DNA of 51,350 nucleotides, taken from assembly GCA_011947345.1 (NCBI GenBank), contig JAAVTG010000056.1, positions 1 to 51,350 of the forward strand, written 5' to 3'. Made by a program: the position numbers and the translations under genes. The DNA comes from Phytophthora quininea. Its lineage: Eukaryota; Oomycota; Peronosporomycetes; Peronosporales; Peronosporaceae. Below, piece after piece: positions 11,977 to 23,440 of the stretch (its first letter is position 1; every line of letters begins with the position of its first letter). The notes under the pieces were generated by a model, which did no database searches, had not been told where the DNA came from, and was given only the letters and a program-made list of their open reading frames with translations.

Positions 11977-14941
11977 TTACTTGTCGCTATCCGAGTCGTT
12001 AGAGCTGTTGGATGCAGAGCGAATCATTTGCAAGGTGAGTAGCGTGCGCGTAACTTGACGTTGGAATTTGAGCTTCGTAGGAGCCAAGCGAACGCAGTGC
12101 CGGAAGTACGTGAGGGCGGCCCAATGTTCGTGCATCTTCACACAGGTCAACTACAGTACAACGTCAATATGAATACAACAGTTCTAAATGCCAACCAAAC
12201 GACTTACCCCAAGTAGGTAAAATATCCCGACAGCTCCGTTCGAGAAGCGATGGCAATCCTCTCTCCATGGCGACAACGCCTCAAGCACATTTCGTACGCA
12301 TCCACTCTAAACATCCACGAAAACATGATCAGCTAATAGTACTAACTCTCGAAACACTATTTTTTTACCTTACCGTAGAACCACCGTGCTAACTGCAATC
12401 GTGTTTCTCGCCCAGCAATACCACCAGTATGATGCTCCATCACGTAAAATGTTTTCCAGCATTGGGCACCAGCCCCCACGAGACGCTTCCGAAGATTTTC
12501 TCCTTCAGACAAAGATTTTACTCTTTGCCAGCGTCGTAACAATTCCCAGTGCAGCACTGCAAACAAATCAAAGTCCCAACCAGTCTGTTCCAAAAGGGAC
12601 AACAGAGCTTCCGATGAAAAACAGCCGGAGCCATCGTCAAAGCTCATCATTCCCCACAGCAGATCGCAGTCTCCAGGCGTAAAGTGCGCAAATTGGTGCT
12701 GGAAACTGATGTGCAATCTCCGTGTAACAGGTTCGAGATAACATATCTACTAGTGGATGCCTTCGGCTGAGGCTCTACTGTAGCGAAGAAGACGTCAAAT
12801 GTATCGCTTGCTGGAGCCGAAATCATCTGCGAGCTGGTCAAAATGTCATCGCTGCTGTGGTTCAGGCTCTCGAAAAACATTTTGAAAATCTCAAAGTCGA
12901 CTGGCAGACAGAAGCAGTCTGGATGCGGCGACAATTGCGGAAGTTCCAACCTCATCGCTTCTCCATCGGCAGGAACACTAAGAAACGCACTTGAGATGGC
13001 GTCACGGAAGGAAAACCCTGCATCGCCGGCCAGAATCGCGATTGGAAAAGGGTCATAGGTTTTATCCAAGAGTGCCAGCAAGAATTGAAATGCTTCAACA
13101 GGGAAGAGGATGATACCTGTCGATTCTGTTGACCCCGGAGCTGAAGTACTAAACTGCTGCAGCACTTGCAGCAGCGTTTCATTGAGTCGACTGTCCTCGT
13201 AGACTGGCTGTGCACTGGGATCTTCAACAGCACGGAGATTAATGTCCATGTCGGCAATACTGGATGTATCCTTGCCCAGAAACACTTCTTGCACTACATT
13301 ATGAGTATTCGTGTCGACCTGTTCACATTCTTCTCGTCTTATTTGTCGCGTTGCTACAGTGAACACATCGGCCCGAAGTGAATCCAGAAAATAATTCCCC
13401 ATCAGCATCACAGGACCATCACTTCCGACAAGCCATTGTCGCTGCGAATGGAGGAGACGGAGTGTTTTCCTAGTTGAAGAATCGACAGCGACGAAGCTAC
13501 TTGTATCGAACAATGCGAAATCTAACTGTCCGCGTTCAACGAACGCCTGGAAGCAATCCATCTGCCCACGAGATTCCAGCACTTGCTCACTCAGGTCGGT
13601 TGCCACCACCAGCGGAACTAACCCATGCTTTTCGAATTCTTCAGTCTCCACCAGCTCCAGGAAATGCAACATGAAGGAATGAAGAAATTTACAAGAGCCA
13701 CTGGCAGCTTCCCAAATGTAGCAATTCGGTTCTCCATTCTTACTAGTCTGCACAAACGCAGAGCTGCTTAGCAGGAAATTGGCAGCCACGAGCATAACTT
13801 TTAGCGAGGAAGGAACTGCTGGATACTCCGAAAGGAATCGTGCCGGAACTCCAAGCTCGAATGCCTTGGTCCTTGTAAAATTGTTTCTGAGTATCCCAAA
13901 GTCGACAATCGGAAAGTCGTGAGAGTTCTGGTGTAGCTGCGCTAGTTCGACCCGATGAGTCAAAGAGTAATCTCGAGGTCGTCTGCTCTTGTGTTGGATT
14001 TGCATCAGGTATCACCACTGAAAACAATTCGAGCGGATACAAACCACTCCATAGCTGGGCTTCACGATTCTGCAATATCTCCAGTTCCCGCCTCATTCGT
14101 GCTTGTGGAATTAGTCGCATCTGTCTTTGTAGCTTTTTGAGCAGGCTTGTACAAGTTTCGGGTGGAAGTGACTCCAGCGTAGAACCAACAGGAGTAGTTG
14201 GAATGGTAGTTGGTTGACAGACGTACATTGTTCGAATGTCTTCATGTGATGAAATCTTGTTGTCAGCAATGACATCGGGGATCCGCTGCACAATGTCCAT
14301 CACAATCCGCCAGCTACATTGCTCGCGCAAGCGATCCAGCGGGCGAGTTATGAATTTTAAAGACGTGGTATTCATCTTATCACCACTGCTGAAGTCTTGG
14401 AGATGATACATTCGAGACTCGCTTGCAGCCAAACCCACTAGCCCAGAAGGATTTTCCAGCATGAGCAATACAAGTCGTCGACCAAAATCCAAACCTCCCA
14501 CAGCATTAACAATTCTAATCGTTTCCAATTGCTGGGGTGCGTACACCACACAAAACACTTTACTGGAATCCCAACTTTTATCTCTCATCCACTGGCGGAA
14601 TTCCTTCACATTCTCCACGTGAACGTAACAATCGTCATCGCCAGTTTGTCCACAGTTTATGATTGTATTCTTCTTGACGAAAGCGTCCAACAACGTCGAT
14701 AGTTGTGCTCCTTGCTTAGCCACATCAGCACTTCCAATGGAGACCAACAGGTGAGCTTCGAGTTGGTATTTCGCTGCTGCTCGTTCAATACGTTTGCCAA
14801 TGCTTCTGCCAACCAACATTGCGTTAGATCTTGCCGTAGTTTCTCCACTTCCATCCACGCAAATGTAAATTTGAGCTGTCCGTTTTCAACGACGGATTGA
14901 CATGGACTGTCACTCGCAGGAACGGATGGCGCCGACAGCAC
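11977..14941 (-). CDS. SAM-dependent methyltransferase-like protein
   Basis: The central part (13743-14005 down to about 12650) has a methyltransferase-like fold: a motif-I-like segment WEAASGSCKFLHSF, an acidic strand end (VVATDLSEQVLESR) and a GNYFLDSL motif like GNEILD of the MidA/class I group. The N-terminal 350 residues are not recognised. The C-terminal part is helical and TPR-like (AALTYFRHCVRLAPTK), ending in a serine/aspartate tail. Introns are inferred at about 12307-12370 and 12161-12218. Frameshifts lie near 14825 and 13970, and probably at the G run of the last splice site. The 14941 start is GTG, so the true start is unsettled. Substrate is unknown. The motif-I glycines are partly replaced (ASGSC), so activity is not assured. 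Confidence 0.55.
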
Positions 14942-15027
14942 CAGGCAAAAATGGCTACACGTTTCTCGGTGGTCGAAACATGAAACTTTCTCTCTAAGTT
15001 ATCGCCAAAAATCTGCTAGCTCTATTC

Positions 15028-17300
15028 CTAAAATCTAGTCGTCTTGGCTGTCCACCTCGTTTTTGCTCGAATGTATCTAGACATGTACTCGGTGGCTCTG
15101 TATTTCTCGGACCACAAGATGCGTCCCATCCAGCTTTGCTCCGAAGCAGCTTCTTGTCACCCATGGCGCGTTCCACACGTTCCATCAGGCTTTCTGCGTT
15201 ACAGGTACGGTCGTAGCGAGTTGAACAGCCATCAACACTGGCATCTTGAGCTGCATTCCAACGGGTTTCATCGTTGTACAAGTTCTTCAGTTCAGCAGCA
15301 AACTGGTTGGGATTGTTGACGATTGCACCGCCCCATGAACTTGATGCAGAAGTCATACCTTCGGCGCCAATAGAAGTCGCCACGCACGGCGTCCCAACGA
15401 ACCAACTGTCTGCAATTTTTCCTTTGATGCCTGCACCGTACCGCAGCGGAGCAATGCTCAGTCGATACTGACTAAGCGTATCGTGAGCGTCCAAGGCAAA
15501 TCCCTTCATAAGAAACCCATTGGCAGGATCATTTAGCTTCGAAAACCGTTTGGTATCAGCATAAGAGCCGTAAATGTGAATCTCCGCGTCTTCTCCAATA
15601 CTTCGAAGTTTCGGAAGAATGGCACGCTTCGTCCACTCGACAGCGTCCACATTTGGCGCATGTTTGAAGCTACCGATAAAAGCGACGTGTTTTCGATCTA
15701 CAAACGACCGTAAAGATGAAGTATTAATCTTAGGATAGAAGAAGTCGCATCGGTGTAGACCAGAATCTGGTACTTGGAAACGTGAAACTAATAAATCCCG
15801 CTCAAAATCCGACACAAACAGCGTCAAGTCCGACCGATAAATCGAAGCCAATTCACGGATCGCCAGCTTCTCAACAGGAGCAATATCCAACTGAGCTCCA
15901 TCCAAAGTCTCAGTAAAATCTACTCCTTGCTTTTTCACAGCGAATTCACGTGCTCGACGTAAGAAATGCACATCTTGTAGATCCAAAACTCGCAGTGCTT
16001 CCGGTGCGTACTTCTTGGCTTGCCACCCATACATTTCTTCAGCGATGAAGCGGTCAAAGAGAACAAGTTGCGGCATTGTTTCTGTCAAAATCTTCTGGAA
16101 AGTATCGGTGTTAGCATCCGCTTGTAGACATCGCACACCTTGGTCTTGTTCCAGTCGAGTGGTATGATCATTCAGTCGACTAGGCGACACACAAAGCACT
16201 TGGTAACCTCGTTCCTGCAAGATTTCAATAATATCCGCACTGCGTACCCCGGCGGCCGAACTTGTCCGTTCGGGCCATACAGAGCCCGCCAAGATGACCT
16301 TTTTCTTGCTTGCTGCAAATGCAGCTACACTTGCACTCTGGTTAACCTTTTTCGCTTCAGATTTCGGATATGAATGCGCCACTTTACTCTCCAACGGCTG
16401 ATACCATTCCGCACTCATATCTGCTGCCAGTCGAGCTTCTACATCGAAAGGTCCCGGCAATCCATCGGGGAAAAACTGTAACACAAGTTCCTGAAAATAC
16501 GCGACTTGGTCGTCCTCCCGGTTTTGCGTTTTAGAAATGTGTTTGAACCACTTCATCCCACACCGAACATGGTCGCGTTCCTCCCACACGATTTGTTCCA
16601 CGACTTTTGCGGACTCTTTGTCGCCCATCGACTTCATCCGATGAACTAACCTGTCTCCAGAATCCAATCCACGAGCTTCTTGTACTAATGGAACAACCGC
16701 AATCCGAGCAGCTAAATCTGCCGACGTATTGGCTGCATGTTCCAACAGAGCTTTTGTTGCAGGTAAAGCTCCGTACCCCGACTGTAACTGTTTCAAGCGG
16801 GCATCCACCATGACGAAATGTCGGGCTTCGTCGCTGGCAACTTTGAGGAAATCGTGGTAAAATTCACGTGGCAACTGGTGTTTCTCTGGATCAAAGCGGA
16901 CAATGGTGTCCCAGTAGTTGTCGATCGCGCCCAATTCAATATGCGCCAAAGCGTGTAACATGATGATGGGGATACTTGCTGTTTCCTGTAACTGTTTCAT
17001 GGACGGCATTTCCTTTGGCGGTAAAAGTTGCGGCTTTTCACCGCGCGCTGGTAAACTGGGAGCTTGGTGCACGCCCCATTCGGGTTCTGTATACACTGGT
17101 AAACCTTCCTTGTTCCAGCGAGACTGGCACTCGAAAGTAAGACTCACTTTTTCGTGAGGGTCGGGCGAGTGTAATATACGGGAACCATAGGCGAGCAGCG
17201 AGTCCAATGAGGTGGAAGATGGAGAGGAAGATAACGCAGCGGTCAGCAGGAGGCGACGCGTATTGGGGAGACCCCGCCGCGCCAGCGACGAGCGCAGCAT
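15028..17300 (-). CDS. DUF455 (ferritin-like)-glycosyltransferase fusion, probably mitochondrial
   Basis: The start at 17300 gives an N-terminus rich in R, S and L (MLRSSLARRGLPNTRRLL), as in mitochondrial presequences. Residues of about 100-330 form a DUF455 domain, a ferritin-like helical bundle with ExxH pairs (DEARHF, EERDHV) and HIELGAIDNYWD. The second half is a GT4-type glycosyltransferase (HVAFIGSFKHAPNVDAV, SIAPLRYGAGIKGKI, GTPCVATSIGAEGM), the usual nucleotide-sugar-binding half of family-1 enzymes. A frameshift near 15160 shifts the last 40 residues. In the other frame the tail reads WMGRILWSEKYRATEYMSRY and stops at 15028-15030, which is clearly the native end. Substrates of both halves are unknown. 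The fusion puts a possible diiron enzyme and a sugar transferase in one chain. Confidence 0.75.
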
Positions 17301-17471
17301 TTTTCGACCGTCCAATGTGGCAATGGATAAGAAAAAGCGTACCCAAATTCCGGTACAGCATTTTGTTGACAAAATGGACACAGATTGATTGACAACTTGA
17401 CGGATAGAGACTTCCACATGAAAGAACCACACAAGTTTTTCTTCTTCTCATTGTCAAACTTTCGTTCTAAA

Positions 17472-19105
17472 ATGACGATGGTGAAGTTGCTGTGTGCATT
17501 CGTTGGAGAGGAAGTTGTGTTCAGTGTACGCATCAATTCCGATCGGTTGGTTGGCCATTTGAAGGACGGCATCAACATGCAGAACCAGCAAAGGATCCAG
17601 TGCGATGCAAGCGATCTGGATCTCTTCTTGGCCAAGAAATCGAATGGCGAGTGGCTGAAAGCCACCGAGCTGGCCGACGTGATCGACACCGAGGACTTCA
17701 AACTACTGCGAGTTGGAAAGCCTCTAAAAGAGGTTGGCTTGTCGGAGAACTCCATCGCTCGTCCACCGGCAATGAATAAGGAAGATGGCGGCGAGAATGT
17801 GCATGTACTGGTGCTAATTCCCAAGAAACGCCCAAGAGACGATCAACACGATGCCGAAGAGGGGTGATGACGTTGAAGCGTCTCGGTAGGGGTGCTAACA
17901 ACATCAGGGAGGATCAAAGGCCCAGATTCACACCGCACCATATCGTCAGGTTGTTGAGATCCTGAAATACGAGACAGATTATGTCCTGGAGGCCGTAGAA
18001 TAGCTCGGCGAAGTGGAGGGTGATTTTCCATTCATCGTTTTGGAGTCATCGTCTGGAATGGGAATGACGCAGATACCGTTCAACCTCATGGCTCGTGACG
18101 ACGTGGATATGTTTCACATTGTCTGTCTGACAGATTTTGGGACCGCCCAGGAGGTGTACAAAGCTTTTCAAGCGCGATCAGATACTTTCCATCGTTGTGT
18201 GGAGAGGGACATGCGAGACGTTAGTGGCGGCGCTGTTAGCAGCTTTGCGGCACAAGAAGTCTTGTTTACTTACGGGTTCATTTGGAGTTTGCTTTCCGAT
18301 TTGGACGTGATGTATGGAGAACGGAGCCGAGCTGACGTGGAGGAGGTGCTGAAAGAACGAAAGAGGCGGACAGGTAACAAATGTGTGTTCTTTGTGGACG
18401 AATTTCCGCTTTTGGATAAAGAAAAAAACAGCGCAAACGTCTCGTACCTTCGGTTTATCCGGAATGTTTTGCGCTCGTTTAAATTGCCTGTCATTTTGAG
18501 CTCGACAAACGGAACTGCGCACAATCTCATGGGAACAGCTAAGCACTCGAGAGGTAGCAAGGAAAAGAAATTATGGTGTGTCGTACTTCCTACGCTTCCG
18601 CCATTTCAAGACACAAGTCTCGATGAACTGAGGAATGATTTGAGAACAATAATCGAGCACAGCCGGCCTCTTTTTGAGAATGGCAGTACAGTACGCTAGT
18701 AAAAATATGTTGGACGCGACAATGGACCTGGTGGAGTACATCGACAAACTGGTCTGTGAGATTGGTGAAAACTGCAGAGCCATGAAACGAAACTCCCAGG
18801 TGTTCCGGCATGGTCAAGCGTGTTTGTTCCTTTCTGCGGACTGCATTGTTGCCGACAGCAGTCTTCTTATTAACGGACATTTTGGTAACCTGCTGGATGA
18901 AGACACCTTCGCGTTGAGCTTTCCGCCGAACGGACACGCGAGGTTTCACAAGAAGAAGACCGTCAGTCGGGCCGATCGGTGGCGTGGTGACTTGGTACCT
19001 ATCGCTGGGGTGGAGAATCAATGCCGCAGTGAAGATTGCTGCGGTTTAAGTGAATGCACTCGCGTGGATAAAGTGGTGATCTTCGTGAAGCGAGGAAGAG
19101 AATAG
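17472..19105 (+). pseudogene. CRN1: Crinkler effector copy, broken
   Basis: The N-terminus MVKLLCAFVGEEVVFSV with the LDLFLAKK translocation motif and a terminal HVLVLIP is the standard CRN leader (17472 to about 17825). The first frame stops at 17865-17867. The following frame has an in-frame TAG at 18001-18003 just before a P-loop NTPase-type C-terminal domain (about 18010-18700), with a VFFVDEF Walker B-like segment and YLRFIRNVLRSF. The Walker A region reads SSGMGMTQ, so the lysine expected in this family is methionine (about 18055-18075). The remaining CRN tail (GHFGNLLDEDTFAL, SEDCCGLSECTRVDK) runs to 19105 in another frame. CRNs are delivered into plant cells and act in the nucleus. 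This copy is probably not expressed as a whole protein. Confidence 0.8.
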
Positions 19106-19286
19106 GTAGTTTGGATTCTTGTGGTAAAATATGTTTGAGATTTCGTCTACATGGTGTAGAAAAAGTCTGCCAGCCCTTCCAATCGTGTGATGTGATGAGT
19201 TTTCAACTTGTGTTGAATTCCCTCGACTGGCCGAAACGCTTTATTCGACATTTTGCCAGCTCGTAGCAACACAAATAAAAGCGACG
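19106..19286. other. Spacer between CRN1 and ABC1
   Basis: About 180 bp. The part just after the CRN1 stop (AAAATATGTTTGA near 19125) recurs after the CRN2 tail on the minus strand near 28575, so it is part of the duplicated cassette. It probably also holds the decayed start of ABC1. Confidence 0.4.
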
Positions 19287-22200
19287 TTGGATGGACAGCT
19301 CTCCGGGATGGAAGTTCAATTCAAAAATGTATCCATTTTGGCTCAAGTTGCTGCCCAAGACCAAGTTGTGGCCGAGTTACCGACGCTCATTAATGTGGTG
19401 AAGCAGAGTTTGCTGAAAATGACCGCTAAAACGCCCATCGTTAAAAAGGAAATCCTACGAAATGTGAGCGGGGTCTGGAAGCCAGGAGCGATGACGCTGG
19501 TGCTTGGACAACCTGGATCCGGCAAGTCGACACTCCTGAAACTTTTTAGCGGGCGATTGTCGACAACCCGGACCATCGCGATTGAAGGAGGAGTGACATT
19601 CAACGGCATTGCCTTAGATGAATTACACGACCAATTGCCGCAGCTAATTGCTTTCGTAGGCCAAAACGACATGCACTATCCGACGCTGACGGTGAAGGAG
19701 ACACTCGAGTTCGCTCATGCGTGCAGTGGTGGGGTCTTTCCAAGCGTGACGAAAGCCCTGACAGGACACCAGAAGACAACCAAACTGCTTTGGGAGCTGC
19801 TCGAGCCATGTACAAGCATCACCCAGACATTATCATCCGACAACTCGGTCTGGAGAACTGTCAGAACACTGTCGTGGGGATGCCATGCTTCGAGGTGTCT
19901 GGTGGCGAACGCAAGCGTGTGACGACGGGAAATGGCATTCGGCAACAAGTTCGTGATGATGATGGACGAGATCAGCACGGGGCTCGACAGTGCCACAACG
20001 TTCGACATTATTTCCACGCAAAGGAGTTTGGCCAAGACTTTTGGTAAAACCGTGGTGATCTCGCTGCTCCAGCCGTCTCCAGAGGTGTATGCGTTGTTCG
20101 ACGACGTGATGCTACTGAACGACGGCTATGTGATGTATCATGGTCCTCGTTCTGAGGCGTTGGCATACTTTGAAAGTTTGAGTTTCAAATGCCCTCCCAA
20201 CCGTGATGTAGCAGACTTTTGTTGGATCTCGGCACCAACAAGCAGCATCAGTATGAGGTGGGTCGCACTCCAAGAACGGCCAAGGAGTTTGCTGATGTAT
20301 TCGATCGGTCAGGTGCTCGCCAGCGGATCATGGATGACTTGAGCAACCTCGTAGACAGGAAGCTGATCAGCGATACGAAGATACTTATCGACTCAACGCC
20401 AGCTTTCAACGTAAGCGTTTTTGCTGGACTTGTTACACTCGTCCGCCGTCAACTGAAATTGCTGAGTCGTGACAGGACGCTGCTCTTCAGTCGCTTAGTG
20501 ATGTCAATTGGATTGGGACTTTTAAACGCGACGTCGTTTTTCCAATTTGACGAGGTGGATTCGCAGCTTGTCATGGGAATTGGTTATGTGGCGACTGGTT
20601 TTGTGATGATGGGGCAGTGTGCTCAAGTTCCGGCGTTTGTTGCTACCCGTGACGTCTTCAAGAAGCAACGGAGCGCAAACTTTTTCCGAACGTCATCGTT
20701 TGTGTTGGCAACTTCTGTGAGTCAAATCCCGGTGGCTGTCATCGAGACGGTGTCGTTCGGCTCCATTATGTACTGGATGTGTGGGTTTATCCCGTCCTTT
20801 TCGGCCTTCCTGATGTTTGAAGCGATTTTATTTCTCACAAGTATGGCTTTTGGCGCATGGTTTTTCTTGTTGGCGGTGCTCTGTCCGAACCTGAACGTGG
20901 CGAATGCGATCTCTTTATTGTCCGATTTATTCTTCACAATTTACTCTGGCTTTGCCATTACTCGGAGTAATATTCCAAGTTTCTTGATGTGGGTTTATTG
21001 GATTAGTCCATTGACGTGGAGTATCCGTGCGATCGCCGTGAATCAATATACTGACTCGACGTTCACTGTTTGTGTCTATCGAGGCGTAGACTATTGCAAC
21101 ACGTATGGAATGACGATGAGCGAATATTCGCTAAGCACATACGACGTACAAACTGAGAGGCTCTGGCTGTGGCTTGGGATTGCATTTTTAGTGGCTGTCT
21201 ACGCGATTGTCATGACGATGGCGTGGTTTGTGTTGGAGTACTGGACACCTGCAAGTTCGCCGAAGACACAGCCGATCAATCCCTCGAGTAGAGACTGCAA
21301 TACGGATAGCTACGTCCTTACAATCACACCTAGAACCAAACCAACCGATGATGAACTTCTAGTTCGTGTCAGCGAGGACAAGCATCACCACCTTGTCCCA
21401 GTGACTCTCGCTTTCGAGGATCTGTGGTATTCCGTCCCAGACCCGGCAAACTCCAAGCAATCCATCGACTTGCTTAAGGGTGTCAGTGGATTCGCATTAC
21501 CAGGAACCATCACGGCACTGATGGGATCGTCAGGTGCTGGCAAAACCACACTCATGGACGTCATCGCTGGGCGAAAGACTGGAGGTAAGATCAGCGGACA
21601 GATTCTGCTCAATGGACACCCTGCCACCGAACTCGCCATCCGTCGAGCTACCGGGTACTGCGAGCAGATGGATATCCACTCGGACGCGTCCACGTTCCGC
21701 GAGGCCTTGACGTTCAGTGCGTTTTTGCGGCAGGATGCCGACATCCCCGACAGTCAGAAGTACGACTCGGTGAACGAATGTCTCGACCTGCTGGACCTAC
21801 ATCCGATCGCCGACCAGATCATCCGTGGCAGTTCGACGGAGCAGATGAAGCGACTGACGATCGGCGTGGAGTTGGCAGCCCAGCCGAGTGTGTTGTTCCT
21901 GGACGAACCGACGAGCGGGTTGGACGCTCGGTCGGCCAAGCTGATCATGGACGGCGTTCGCAAGGTGGCGGACACTGGTCGAACGATTGTGTGTACGATT
22001 CACCAGCCTTCTGCGGTGGTGTTTCGTGTCTTCGACAGTCTGCTGTTGTTGAAACGTGGCGGCGAGATGGTGTACTTCGGAGACCTTGGCATCAACGCAT
22101 CGAAGATGGTCGAGTATTTTGAAGCAATTGATGGTGTCAAGACGTTGGAGATGGACTCCAATCCGGCAACGTGGATGCTGGAGGTCATCGGCGCTGGTGT

Positions 22201-23224
22201 GGGCAACGATGCCGGTGAGAAGACGGATTTTGTGGCTGCATTCAAAGCGAGCGAGCAGTATCACAATTTGATGGATACGTTGGAACGTGGGGGTATTGGA
22301 CGGCAATCCCCATCGATTCCAGCGTTGGAGTTCGGCAAGAAGCGAGCAGCCAGCAACACAATCCAGGCGAAGTTCTTGATCAAGAGGTTCTTCGACATGT
22401 ACTGGAGAACACCGTCCTACAATCTGACACGCTTCATCGTGTCGCTGATTCTTGGCATAAGCTTTGGTGTTACTTATCTCGGTGGCGAGTATTCCTCCTA
22501 CCAAGGCATCAACTCTGGACTGGGGATGAGCTACATGACGACGTCCTTTATCACGTACATCCCGTTCAACGCGGTGCTCCCGATAACTTATCAAGAGCGG
22601 GCGTCGTTCTATCGTGAACGCTCGGGTCAAATGTACAGCACATTCTGGTATTTCGTGGGTTCGATGCTTGTGGAGATCCCGTACTGCTTTGGGGCGACAT
22701 TGCTCTTCTTGGCGATCTACTTCCCGATGGTTGGCTTCACTGGTTTATGTACTTTTCTCGCATACTGGTTGAACTTGACCATGTTGGTGTTGGTGGAAAC
22801 ATACTTCGGTCAGTTGTTGGCCTACACGTTCTCAAGCATTAATGTTTCCGCTGTCTTCACAGTCTTGATCGGCTCAATTTGCACGTTGTTCACGGGTTTC
22901 AATCCGCCTGCTGAATCCATTCCAGAAGGTTACAAGTGGCTGCATCAACTCGTTCCACATAAACACACGTTCGCAGCGCTTACGGCAATTGTGTTTGGTG
23001 ATTGTCCAACTGATGGAGATGGCAGCGAATTCGGTTGTCAGCAAATTTCAGATGCTCCACCGAGTTTAGTTGAAAACATCACGGTGAAGAACTATCTGGA
23101 GACCACATTCCAAGTCAAGCGCAGCGAAATCTGGTCGAATTTTGCCGTCGTTGCGGTGTGGCTAGTCGTTCTCCGCTGCTTGACATTTGCAGTGTTGCAA
23201 TTCATCAACCACCAAAAACGCTAG
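19287..23224 (+). CDS. ABC1: full-size PDR/ABCG transporter
   Basis: Layout NBD1-TMD1-NBD2-TMD2, the reverse order typical of pleiotropic drug resistance pumps. NBD1 has GQPGSGKST (about 19508), VSGGERKR (about 19897) and MMMDEISTGLD; NBD2 has GSSGAGKTT (about 21525), a degenerate signature (STEQMKRLTIG) and FLDEPTSGLD. Each membrane half has about six hydrophobic segments, and TMD2 has a long external loop (STFWYFVGS). Frameshifts lie at G4 runs (about 19731, 19876), at two 2-base losses near 19896 and 19931 relative to ABC2, and at a T4 run (20217-20220) where ABC2 has T5. The N-terminus is short: ABC2 has about 40 more residues, and no ATG fits before 19308. Whether it is functional or decaying depends on whether the frameshifts are real. 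Confidence 0.8.
21451..22437 (+). repeat. NBD2 segment nearly identical to 44062-45048
   Basis: By eye the two 987-bp segments differ at only a handful of positions with no gap, while the flanking membrane-domain DNA differs strongly. The shift between copies is a constant 22,611 bp. A second such segment links 19787-20325 with 42397-42932 (NBD1 to linker). This pattern fits recent gene conversion limited to the ATPase domains. Confidence 0.8.
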
Positions 23225-23317
23225 CAAGAAAAGCAATATGGACGATGCAAATATATCTTTCTGTTGAGAATTTTAATCTTATCTTCGTAACTGTTGGCCA
23301 CTAAGATGGATTCGTCT

Positions 23318-23440
23318 GGGATCATTGGCTGTGACTTGGTGCCCATCGCAGGTATGGGAAATCAACGGCGTTGTAAGAACTGCAGCGATCCACGCACATG
23401 TGTTCTCGCGGACAAAGTGGTGATCTTTTGGGGCGGTGTC
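23318..23440 (+). pseudogene. CRN 3' tail fragment
   Basis: This short stretch (CDLVPIAGMGNQRRCKNCSD ... ADKVVIF) matches the end of CRN1 (GDLVPIAGVENQCRSEDCC ... VDKVVIF) in protein and partly in DNA. No leader or effector domain precedes it. It sits just after the ABC1 stop, so CRN pieces flank ABC1 on both sides. Confidence 0.65.

Noticed and set aside
21797..22630. Long minus-strand ORF, and a near twin at 44408-45106
   Set aside because: Both are antisense to NBD2 of the two ABC genes; they look conserved only because the NBD2 DNA is nearly identical.
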